NCBI GenBank assembly: GCA_004552445.1
Contig: SFOJ01000037.1
Coordinates: 1-6,301, forward strand
Reading direction: 5' to 3'
DNA from: Mollicutes bacterium
GTDB lineage: Bacteria; Bacillota_I; Bacilli_A; RF39; UBA660
Length of the DNA stretch: 6,301 bases
Position numbers and translations under genes: made by a program
Notes under the pieces: generated by a model
What the model was told of the DNA's origin: nothing
What the model saw: only the letters and a program-made list of their open reading frames with translations
Databases searched by the model: none
Part shown: piece by piece, positions 1 to 5,516 of the stretch
Numbering within the stretch: position 1 is the first letter of the stretch
How the letters are laid out: each line of letters starts with the position of its first letter

Positions 1-1239
1 AAAGCACATATTAAACAAATAATAAACAACTTATTAACAAATGCCATTAAATATACAGAAAAAGGACATATAAATCTTAATGTAAAGTGTATCAATAAAG
101 ATGACATTTGTAAATTGATAATAACAGTTCAAGATAGTGGAAGAGGTATTAAAAAAGAAGATATAGAAAAACTTTTCACTAAATTTGAAAGGTTAGATAT
201 TGAAAGAAACTCAACTACAGAAGGAACTGGTTTAGGACTTGCAATAACTAAAAGACTAGTAGAAATGATGGGTGGAAAAATAAATGTACAAAGTCAATAT
301 GGCTTAGGTTCAATTTTTATGGTTAATATTCCTCAAAAGATAAGTAAGATATCTAAACCATATAAAGAAATAACTACAAACGAAAACATTAAAAGCAATA
401 TAGATTATATTAATAAAAAGATATTAATAGTAGATGATAATAAACTAAATATAAAAGTGGCAAGAAGAGTAACAGATGCACTTAATATTAAAAAAGTAGA
501 TGAATGTTATAACGGAAAAGAATGCTTAGAAATGGTCTCTTCTAACAACGATTATGATATTATATTAATGGATATAATGATGCCAGTAATGAATGGAGAA
601 GAGGCGTTGAAAAAATTAAAAGAAATAAATGGATTTAATACACCTGTAATAGCATTAACAGCAGATGCAGTCGCAGGTTCTAAAGAAAAATATATAAAAC
701 AAGGATTTGTAGACTATTTAGCTAAACCATTTAATAAAGAGAGTTTAAAAGAAAAATTAGATAAAATATTTAATAATAAAGAAGAAACATCAGAAGATAG
801 ATGGAAAAATGTACCAAAGTATGAATTTGGAACAACCATGAAAACTCTTGATGAAGAAATAAAAGAAGAAACAAATGATAGCGAAAAAATATTAGAAGAT
901 GCCGCCATAGATTATAAATTAGGTCTTGAAAACTTCGGAAGTACGGAAATGTATAAACAAATGTTAGAAGATTGGTATAATGAAGTAACTGAAAAGTGGG
1001 ATAGAATAATTTCTAACAAAGAAAATATGAAAGAATATTCTATAGATGTACATTCATTAAAAAGCGATTCTAAATATTTTGGTTTTACAGAGTTAGCAAA
1101 ACTATCTTTAGACCATGAACTTAAAAGTAAAGATGGAGATAAAGAATACATAAGTAAACACTTTAATGAATTAGAAACAGAATATAAAAGAATACTAGAA
1201 GTAGTGAGTAAATATCTAAACAAAACAAGTAAAAACTAA
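1..1239 (+). CDS. Hybrid sensor histidine kinase, C-terminal part (HATPase-REC-HPt); 5' end outside window
   Basis: The reading frame is open from base 1, so the start codon and any sensor, membrane and HisKA segments lie upstream; 412 residues are visible. The TTG at 115 lies inside the ATPase domain and is not a start. Seen in order: an HATPase domain (about 1-112) with N box NNLLTNAIKYT at 9-19, G1 box DSGRG at 45-49 and G2 box GTGLGL at 75-80; a receiver domain (about 138-258) with acidic pair D145/D146, phospho-acceptor D191 in LMDIMMP, T220 and K242; and an HPt domain (about 300-412) with phospho-histidine H351 in VHSLKSDSKYFGF. The family autophosphorylates a histidine and passes phosphate His-Asp-His to a separate response regulator, which is not in this window. 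The stop codon lies in the loop of its own terminator. The signal sensed cannot be told from this part. Confidence 0.93.
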   Translation, partial: KAHIKQIINNLLTNAIKYTEKGHINLNVKCINKDDICKLIITVQDSGRGIKKEDIEKLFTKFERLDIERNSTTEGTGLGLAITKRLVEMMGGKINVQSQYGLGSIFMVNIPQKISKISKPYKEITTNENIKSNIDYINKKILIVDDNKLNIKVARRVTDALNIKKVDECYNGKECLEMVSSNNDYDIILMDIMMPVMNGEEALKKLKEINGFNTPVIALTADAVAGSKEKYIKQGFVDYLAKPFNKESLKEKLDKIFNNKEETSEDRWKNVPKYEFGTTMKTLDEEIKEETNDSEKILEDAAIDYKLGLENFGSTEMYKQMLEDWYNEVTEKWDRIISNKENMKEYSIDVHSLKSDSKYFGFTELAKLSLDHELKSKDGDKEYISKHFNELETEYKRILEVVSKYLNKTSKN

Positions 1240-1252
1240 TTACTTGTTTTTT
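1222..1252 (+). terminator. Intrinsic terminator of the histidine kinase gene
   Basis: AAAACAAGTAA (1222-1232) pairs perfectly with TTACTTGTTTT (1240-1250), an 11-bp stem, followed by TT. The 7-nt loop (1233-1239) contains the kinase's TAA stop codon, so the last codons of the gene form the 5' arm. The stem is AT-rich and the U-tract is short and partly inside the stem, so termination may be incomplete. The 3' arm also overlaps the -35 region of the next promoter. Confidence 0.75.
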
Positions 1253-1273
1253 AATATATCAAAATGATATAAT
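1244..1273 (+). promoter_or_regulatory. Sigma-A-type promoter of the leader/ABC-F-APH unit
   Basis: There is a consensus -10 TATAAT at 1268-1273, preceded by TG to give the extended form TGATATAAT from 1265. A weaker -35 TTGTTT sits at 1244-1249 with an 18-bp spacer. Transcription would start near 1280, only about a dozen bases before the leader-peptide start codon. The -35 is shared with the 3' arm of the upstream terminator. Confidence 0.75.
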
Positions 1274-1284
1274 ATGCGTGAAAG

Positions 1285-1336
1285 GTGATATTATGAAATA
1301 CATCGGCACTAAAATCATGTATAGTAGTGATATCAC
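1285..1336 (+). promoter_or_regulatory. Alternative RNA helix (candidate antiterminator) over the leader start
   Basis: Bases 1285-1294 (GTGATATTAT, containing part of the leader's Shine-Dalgarno sequence and the start of its ATG) can pair with 1327-1336 (GTGATATCAC): seven Watson-Crick pairs plus three more including two G-U. A nested hairpin, ATACAT (1298-1303) with ATGTAT (1317-1322), can stack inside it. The 3' half shares bases 1332-1336 with the terminator's 5' arm, so the two structures exclude each other. A competing short helix CACTA/TAGTG (1307-1311 with 1325-1329) is also possible. Energies were not computed. Confidence 0.5.
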
Positions 1337-1343
1337 ACTTTAG
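1293..1343 (+). CDS. 16-residue leader peptide (attenuation uORF)
   Basis: ATG at 1293 opens the peptide MKYIGTKIMYSSDITL and ends at TAG (1341-1343). A good ribosome site, AAAGGTGAT (1281-1289), precedes it by 3 nt and sits at the predicted 5' end of the transcript. The last codons and the stop lie inside the 5' arm of a strong intrinsic terminator (1332-1379) in front of a ribosome-protection-type ABC-F gene. That arrangement is known for inducible ribosome-targeted resistance genes, where a slowed or stalled ribosome on a short upstream ORF decides whether transcription continues. Codons such as TAC, ATC and GGC are less AT-rich than those of neighbouring genes, as expected if RNA pairing constrains the sequence. 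I recognise no known leader by sequence; its role is inferred. Confidence 0.72.
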   Translation: MKYIGTKIMYSSDITL

Positions 1344-1379
1344 TTATTCCTTTGAGTAACATGAAGTGTGATTTTTTTT
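1332..1379 (+). terminator. Intrinsic terminator/attenuator before the ABC-F-APH gene
   Basis: ATCACACTT (1332-1340) pairs perfectly with AAGTGTGAT (1364-1372). The stem continues through T1341-G1363 and A1342-T1362, past a one-base bulge, into GTTA (1343-1346) with TAAC (1357-1360). A run of eight T (1372-1379) follows. It lies after the promoter and before the start codon at 1411, so it must be read through for the gene to be expressed. This is the strongest intrinsic terminator in the window and probably a regulatory switch. Confidence 0.88.
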
Positions 1380-1392
1380 AACATGCAACAAA

Positions 1393-1399
1393 AAAGGAG
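1393..1399 (+). promoter_or_regulatory. Ribosome binding site of the ABC-F-APH gene
   Basis: AAAGGAG lies 11 bases before the ATG at 1411 and outside the terminator hairpin, so control appears to be by transcription termination and not by hiding this site. It supports ATG 1411 as the start; the protein begins MIEISINKINKNYG, a normal ABC-F N-terminus. Confidence 0.8.
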
Positions 1400-1410
1400 T
1401 AAAATTAATT

Positions 1411-3792
1411 ATGATAGAAATAAGTATAAATAAAATAAATAAAAATTATGGATTTAATCCAGTATTAAAAGATTTTTCAATTGAAATTAAAAGTGGACAG
1501 AGAATAGCTCTTATTGGAAATAATGGATGTGGTAAAACAACTACACTTAGACTTATTATGGGTTTAGAAACAGTAGATAGTGGAACTATTAATATAAGAA
1601 AAGGTTCAAAATTAGGTTATTTAACTCAAATACCACCTATGGAAAAAGAAAATATTAAAGCTAATGATGTATTCTTACGTGGTATTAAAGAATTACTTGA
1701 CTTAGAAGAAAGTATTAATTCTTATGTGTCTCATATGGATTCAAGTGAAAAATCTATTAAAACACTAGACAGATTACAAGAAGAATTTAGAATTAAAGGT
1801 GGATATCAAATTAAAGAAAAAATAAATAAGATTAAAGCTGGTTTTAAGCTATCTGATGAGTTATTAGATACAGAGTATAATAAATTATCGGGAGGAGAGA
1901 AAACCATCGTAAATCTAGCTTCTTTAGTCTTATCTGAACCTGATGTACTTTTATTAGATGAACCAACTAATCATTTAGATATAGATACACTTGAATGGTT
2001 TGAAGAATATTTAAATAACTACAAAGGAGCAGCCTTAATAGTAAGCCACGATAGATACTTTCTAGATAGAGTAGTAAATAAAATAATTGAAATTAAAAAT
2101 GGTAAAGAAGATATTTATCATGGAAACTATAGCTATTATTTAAAAGAATCGGAAAGAAGATTCTTAAGTCAGTTTGCAGCTTATAAAAATCAACAAAAAG
2201 AAATAGAAGCAATAAAAGAAGCTATTAAAAGATTAAAAGAATGGGGAACTAAAAGTGATAATCCTATGTTCTTTAGAAGAGCAGCTGCTATGGAAAAAAG
2301 ACTTGAAAGAATGGATATTATAGATAAACCAAAAGAAAAAACGGAGTTAAAAGTAAATCTAACTACAGAGTCTAGAAGTGGTAATAATGTACTTACCATA
2401 GATAATTTAGATTTAAATATTGGCACTCGTTCTTTACTTGAAAAAGCAAATATGAAAATATATTATCAAGATAGAATTTGTTTAATGGGAAAGAATGGAA
2501 CAGGAAAAACAACATTAATTAGAAATATAATAAATAATACACATGATAACATTAAAATAGGTGTAAATATCAAAATTGGATATATACCTCAAGAAATAAG
2601 ATTTGATAATGAAGAGTTGACAGTTTATGAACATGTACGTAGTTTCTTTGTAGGAAGTGAAAGTGAACTTAGAAGTAAATTACATCAATTTTATTTTGGA
2701 GAAGAAGAAATATCTAAAAAACTTAAAACAATAAGTGGAGGAGAAAAAGTAAGAATAAAGTTATTAGAACTAATTCTTTCTAAATCTAATTTCTTAATTT
2801 TAGACGAGCCAACAAATCATATAGATATAGATACTAAAGAAATATTAGAAGAAGCCCTTTTAGATTTTGATGGAACGCTACTTTTTATATCACATGACAG
2901 ATACTTTATAAATAAAATAGCTACTAAAATAATTAGAATAGAAAACAAAAAATTAGTTAGTTATGATGGCAACTATGATTCTATTAAGGATAAACAAATT
3001 ATTAATGCTATAGATGAAGTGAAGCATCAAGAAGTTATTAACATTAAAGGTAGTAATAGATTAAATGAATTTTTGAAAGATACAAATAGAATAGAAGAAA
3101 TAAATATTGGTTGCTCTGGGAAAAAAGTATATAAAATAAGAAAAAAAAGTAAAGTATTCTTTCTTAAAATCGCAGATCATCTATCGAAAGAATCTATTAG
3201 TTTAGACTATTTAAAAGATAAAATAATAGTACCAGAAAAAATATTCTATGAAAAATATAATGGTAAAAGTTATATATTAACTAAATCTTTAAAAGGTACT
3301 ATGCTTTGTGATAAATACTATAAAGAGCATCCTTTAGAAGGAATAAAAATTATTATTGAAGCATTTAATGCACTTTATAATATAGAATATAGTGATTGTA
3401 TAATAGATGAAACAATAGATACTAAAATTAAAAGAATTGAAGAGAGAATTAATACCATTAAGAATGAAGATATCAATCCTGATATATTAAAAAGATTCAT
3501 AACAAAAGAAAATATACTTAAATATTTAAAGGGAAATAAACCAAAGCAAATAATAGGTTTTACACATGGAGATATGTCATTACCTAATATATTTGCAGAT
3601 AATGGACACTTTAGTGGTCTTTTAGATACTGAAGATGCAGGAATAGGGGATATATTCTTTGACTTAGTAATATGCGAAATGTCTATTGAAAGAAATTATG
3701 GAAAAGAATATATAGATAAATTCTATGAAGAAATTGGTATTGAACAAGATGAGTTTAAAAGTGATTATTACAGAATTTTAATGAGTTTATAA
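1411..3792 (+). CDS. ABC-F ribosome-protection-type ATPase fused to a C-terminal APH(3')-like phosphotransferase
   Basis: A 793-residue protein with two parts. Residues 1-530 form a full ABC-F protein with no membrane segments: Walker A GNNGCGKTT (36-44), signature LSGGE (159-163), Walker B with E184 and H213; an interdomain linker (about 240-315) rich in charged residues; then Walker A GKNGTGKTT (360-368), signature ISGGE (441-445), E466 and H495. ABC-F proteins act on the ribosome, and resistance members dislodge bound drugs. Residues about 548-793 form an APH(3')-type kinase: GCSGKKVYK nucleotide loop (567-575), K586, E594, HGDMSLPN (719-726) with catalytic D721 and N726, and metal ligand D739. 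The 721/726/739 spacing equals 190/195/208 of APH(3')-IIIa as I recall it. AAAGGAG at 1393-1399 precedes the ATG. No methionine lies between residue 349 and 631 and no internal ribosome site is evident, so the kinase should be made only as a fusion. An attenuator controls it. Drug spectrum is unknown. Confidence 0.93.
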   Translation: MIEISINKINKNYGFNPVLKDFSIEIKSGQRIALIGNNGCGKTTTLRLIMGLETVDSGTINIRKGSKLGYLTQIPPMEKENIKANDVFLRGIKELLDLEESINSYVSHMDSSEKSIKTLDRLQEEFRIKGGYQIKEKINKIKAGFKLSDELLDTEYNKLSGGEKTIVNLASLVLSEPDVLLLDEPTNHLDIDTLEWFEEYLNNYKGAALIVSHDRYFLDRVVNKIIEIKNGKEDIYHGNYSYYLKESERRFLSQFAAYKNQQKEIEAIKEAIKRLKEWGTKSDNPMFFRRAAAMEKRLERMDIIDKPKEKTELKVNLTTESRSGNNVLTIDNLDLNIGTRSLLEKANMKIYYQDRICLMGKNGTGKTTLIRNIINNTHDNIKIGVNIKIGYIPQEIRFDNEELTVYEHVRSFFVGSESELRSKLHQFYFGEEEISKKLKTISGGEKVRIKLLELILSKSNFLILDEPTNHIDIDTKEILEEALLDFDGTLLFISHDRYFINKIATKIIRIENKKLVSYDGNYDSIKDKQIINAIDEVKHQEVINIKGSNRLNEFLKDTNRIEEINIGCSGKKVYKIRKKSKVFFLKIADHLSKESISLDYLKDKIIVPEKIFYEKYNGKSYILTKSLKGTMLCDKYYKEHPLEGIKIIIEAFNALYNIEYSDCIIDETIDTKIKRIEERINTIKNEDINPDILKRFITKENILKYLKGNKPKQIIGFTHGDMSLPNIFADNGHFSGLLDTEDAGIGDIFFDLVICEMSIERNYGKEYIDKFYEEIGIEQDEFKSDYYRILMSL

Positions 3793-3798
3793 CATAAA

Positions 3799-3829
3799 AA
3801 AAGAAGTTTTAACTAGATAAACTTCTTTT
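3799..3829. terminator. Bidirectional terminator between convergent genes
   Basis: AAAAGAAGTTT (3799-3809) pairs with AAACTTCTTTT (3819-3829), an 11-bp stem with a 9-nt loop. TTTTCTTTT (3826-3834) serves the plus-strand ABC-F-APH gene, and the A-run at 3796-3802 provides a U-tract for the minus-strand transporter. The loop holds the transporter's TAG stop (3813-3815 read on the minus strand), so both genes share one compact element. Confidence 0.8.
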
Positions 3830-5054
3830 CTTTTAACCATTTTTTACCATCAACAATTCTAGCGACTAACATACTTGATGCAGAATCCCCTACAACATTT
3901 AACATAGTAGCAGGTGGATCTATTATAGTAGCTATTATAGTAAGTATTGGTAAGGCTGTTACTGGGAAACCTAACATAGTAATTATTAACATTTCTGATA
4001 TAGTTCCACCACCAATAGGTACAGCAGTAACAAGTAATGTAGCTATTAATGCAACTCCTAAAACTTTAAGAGTACTTACATCTGAATTAAATAGATATAC
4101 TAAGAACATAATCTTAAATACACTACCTATTATTGAACCATCCTTATGGAAACTTGTTCCAAGTGGAATTGTTGTATCTGCTATATCTTCAGGCACACCA
4201 ATTTTTTTAGCACAACTAGTATTAACTGGTATTGATGCAGCACTACTACAAGTTGCAAGACTTGTTAATGTAGCAGGTAGTATATTTTTCCAATAACTAA
4301 CAAATCCTTCTTTACCCCCAGCAATAAATGCATAAAATGAATAAACAATAAAGTAGAATAATACTGAAACAATTGTATATATTAGAAAAGTTTTACCATA
4401 ACCAAGAGCAATCTCACCACCAAAGGTTCCTACTAAAGCAGCAAAATAACATCCAAGTCCAATAGGAGCATAGTACATTATAATTTTAATAAAAGATTGA
4501 ACCACTTCATTAGCACTTTCTAAGATACCTAAGAATTTATCTCCTTTACCTTTACTCATATTAATGCTAATTCCCATAAGTATTGAAAATATAATTAAAG
4601 CAATCATATTATCTCTAGTAAGTAATTTACTAAAATCATTAACACTAACTGCTTCAACAGTTCTTTCTAAGAAATTAACATCTTCATTTGTTATTTCTTC
4701 AGCACCCTTTAATACTTCTTTTATAGCTGCCTCATCTTTAACATCAACTAATCTAAATGCTTTAGTTGAAACTATACCAACAAATACACTAACTATAGAA
4801 GTAAATGCAAATACTAGTATTATAGTTGTAAGTATTTTACCAATTCTTTTTGGTTGCTTCATTTTTCCAATAGATGTACTAATTGTTAAAAAAATAAGTG
4901 GTACAATAATAACAAGTAACATATTTAAGAATAAATCACCAAATGGACTTAATACAGTAGCTTTTTCTCCAAATATTAATCCAACTATAGTACCAATAAT
5001 AATTGATGCTAAAAGTATTAATGTTGATTTATAGTTTTTTAAAAACTTCTTCAT
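3813..5054 (-). CDS. DAACS/SLC1-family amino-acid or dicarboxylate:cation symporter, divergent substrate/ion site
   Basis: This 413-residue polytopic membrane protein has the usual length and order for the GltP/GltT/GltPh family. Hydrophobic helices begin at residue 10. A serine-rich hairpin 1 (TCSSAASIP, 268-276), a TM7 motif (SFHKDGS, 301-307), hairpin 2 (PIGGGTISEM, 346-355) and a TM8 motif (DPPATMLNVVGD, 379-390) are visible. The family imports acidic or neutral amino acids or dicarboxylates with Na+ or H+ by an elevator mechanism. By alignment from memory to GltPh, D379, T383, N386 and D390 are kept. R397, which holds the acidic side chain of aspartate, is replaced by A382, and the NMDG motif is HKDG. 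I infer that the substrate is probably not glutamate or aspartate, and coupling may be unusual. GGAAGGAG (minus strand, 5061-5068) lies 6 bases before the ATG. It is transcribed alone and convergent with the ABC-F-APH gene. Confidence 0.9.
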   Translation of the reverse strand: MKKFLKNYKSTLILLASIIIGTIVGLIFGEKATVLSPFGDLFLNMLLVIIVPLIFLTISTSIGKMKQPKRIGKILTTIILVFAFTSIVSVFVGIVSTKAFRLVDVKDEAAIKEVLKGAEEITNEDVNFLERTVEAVSVNDFSKLLTRDNMIALIIFSILMGISINMSKGKGDKFLGILESANEVVQSFIKIIMYYAPIGLGCYFAALVGTFGGEIALGYGKTFLIYTIVSVLFYFIVYSFYAFIAGGKEGFVSYWKNILPATLTSLATCSSAASIPVNTSCAKKIGVPEDIADTTIPLGTSFHKDGSIIGSVFKIMFLVYLFNSDVSTLKVLGVALIATLLVTAVPIGGGTISEMLIITMLGFPVTALPILTIIATIIDPPATMLNVVGDSASSMLVARIVDGKKWLKEKKFI

Positions 5055-5060
5055 AATTTT

Positions 5061-5070
5061 CTCCTTCCTT
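5061..5070 (-). promoter_or_regulatory. Ribosome binding site of the symporter gene
   Basis: On the minus strand AAGGAAGGAG ends 6 bases before the ATG (5054-5052). This near-consensus site fixes the start. No equally clear promoter is visible upstream; a TATAAT at 5080-5075 (minus) would place the transcript start almost on the ribosome site, so the true promoter may lie further up in 5085-5160. Confidence 0.75.
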
Positions 5071-5111
5071 ATTAATTATATAATTTTAAATATTTAATGT
5101 ATACCTTTTAT

Positions 5112-5130
5112 ATTCCACAATAATTCCACA
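5112..5130. repeat. Two 8-bp direct repeats ATTCCACA, 11-bp period
   Basis: ATTCCACA occurs at 5112-5119 and 5123-5130, start to start 11 bp, about one helical turn. The pair lies between the divergent symporter (start 5054) and lipoprotein (promoter from 5146) genes and is the most GC-containing part of this spacer. It could be a regulator binding site on one DNA face; no known operator is recognised. Confidence 0.4.
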
Positions 5131-5145
5131 TGGCTTGCATAAAAT

Positions 5146-5174
5146 TTGATTATAATTATCAGATATGATATAAT
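5146..5174 (+). promoter_or_regulatory. Promoter of the small lipoprotein gene
   Basis: -35 TTGATT (5146-5151), a 17-bp spacer and a consensus -10 TATAAT (5169-5174), with TG at 5166-5167 making an extended -10. Transcription should start near 5181, about 24 bases before the ATG. This is the best complete promoter in the window. Confidence 0.8.
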
Positions 5175-5185
5175 ACAAAACAATT

Positions 5186-5205
5186 AAAAAAAAGGGGGGG
5201 AAAAA
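5186..5205 (+). promoter_or_regulatory. Unusual homopolymeric ribosome site: A8-G7-A5
   Basis: Eight A (5186-5193) are followed by seven G (5194-5200) and five A ending in the A of the ATG at 5205. The G-run can pair with the pyrimidine-rich anti-Shine-Dalgarno sequence in several registers, 4 bases or more from the start codon. Runs like this are prone to slippage, which would change site strength and spacing without touching the coding frame. Confidence 0.65.
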
Positions 5206-5393
5206 TGAGAAAGAGTTTAAGAATTATAATGTTAGTGATTATGTGTGTAATGCTTACAGGATGTGGAAAAACATGTGCAAAATGGGTTAAAACTGGCACG
5301 GATTGCTCACAAAAAAAAGGATATGAAAAAAAATATTGTGAACAATTTTTAGAACCAGAAGGACAAACATGTGTTGAATGGATTAACAATTAA
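5205..5393 (+). CDS. Small cysteine-rich lipoprotein of unknown function
   Basis: This 62-residue protein has a lipoprotein signal peptide: basic N-terminus (MRKSLR), hydrophobic segment 7-17 and lipobox LTGC (17-20), predicting cleavage before C20 and lipid anchoring to the outer face of the membrane. The 43-residue mature part is hydrophilic with four further cysteines, C24, C34, C45 and C56, arranged as C-x9-C and C-x10-C. The two halves share a pattern: TCAKWV at 23-28 and TCVEWI at 55-60, which suggests internal duplication or a small disulfide fold. I do not recognise the family. A clear promoter and G-rich ribosome site, plus a proper signal peptide, make it a real gene. It stands alone, divergent from the symporter; a functional link to it is possible but unproven. 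Confidence 0.85.
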   Translation: MRKSLRIIMLVIMCVMLTGCGKTCAKWVKTGTDCSQKKGYEKKYCEQFLEPEGQTCVEWINN

Positions 5394-5455
5394 AATATAA
5401 CAATATATAACATTTAATCTCAATAAAATTTTATGAAATAAAACAAAAGGCAATT

Positions 5456-5516
5456 AAAATAGAATGATATAATTATGTTAATATAAGTCATATGTTTGTT
5501 ATAAATATTCTATTTT
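5456..5516. repeat. 10-bp perfect inverted repeat around an orphan -10 element
   Basis: AAAATAGAAT (5456-5465) is the exact reverse complement of ATTCTATTTT (5507-5516), with 41 bases between. The left arm ends at the T that begins the TGATATAAT element. It could form a hairpin in a read-through transcript from the lipoprotein gene or mark a protein site. In such AT-rich DNA chance is not excluded. Confidence 0.35.
5465..5473 (+). promoter_or_regulatory. Orphan extended -10 element
   Basis: TGATATAAT is identical to the extended -10 elements of the two confident plus-strand promoters in this window. No convincing -35 is present 16-18 bases upstream. Transcription would start near 5480. No gene follows on this strand; the next element is the terminator at 5549-5585, so the product would be an RNA of about 105 bases. 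Confidence 0.45.

Noticed and set aside
115..117. TTG as start codon of the histidine kinase
   Set aside because: The frame is open upstream to base 1 and already encodes the N box of the ATPase domain, so the gene starts outside the window.
714..1223. Two open frames on the minus strand (714-908 and 912-1223) opposite the kinase gene
   Set aside because: They lie wholly inside a gene with clear receiver and HPt motifs, have no ribosome site, and translate to low-complexity serine/leucine-rich sequence typical of a reverse-strand shadow.
2190..2426. Minus-strand open frame inside the ABC-F linker region
   Set aside because: It is fully opposite a confident coding sequence, with no ribosome site and no recognisable domain.
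4564..5034. 156-residue plus-strand open frame opposite the symporter
   Set aside because: It is antisense to conserved transmembrane helices; its hydrophobic, isoleucine/serine/threonine-rich translation is a by-product of the symporter's codons.
5112..5130. ATTCCACA repeats as DnaA boxes
   Set aside because: They differ from TTATCCACA at two positions and no origin-type gene or cluster is nearby.
5159..5389. Minus-strand open frame opposite the lipoprotein
   Set aside because: The plus-strand frame has promoter, ribosome site, signal peptide and lipobox; the minus frame has none of these and ends in the other gene's promoter.
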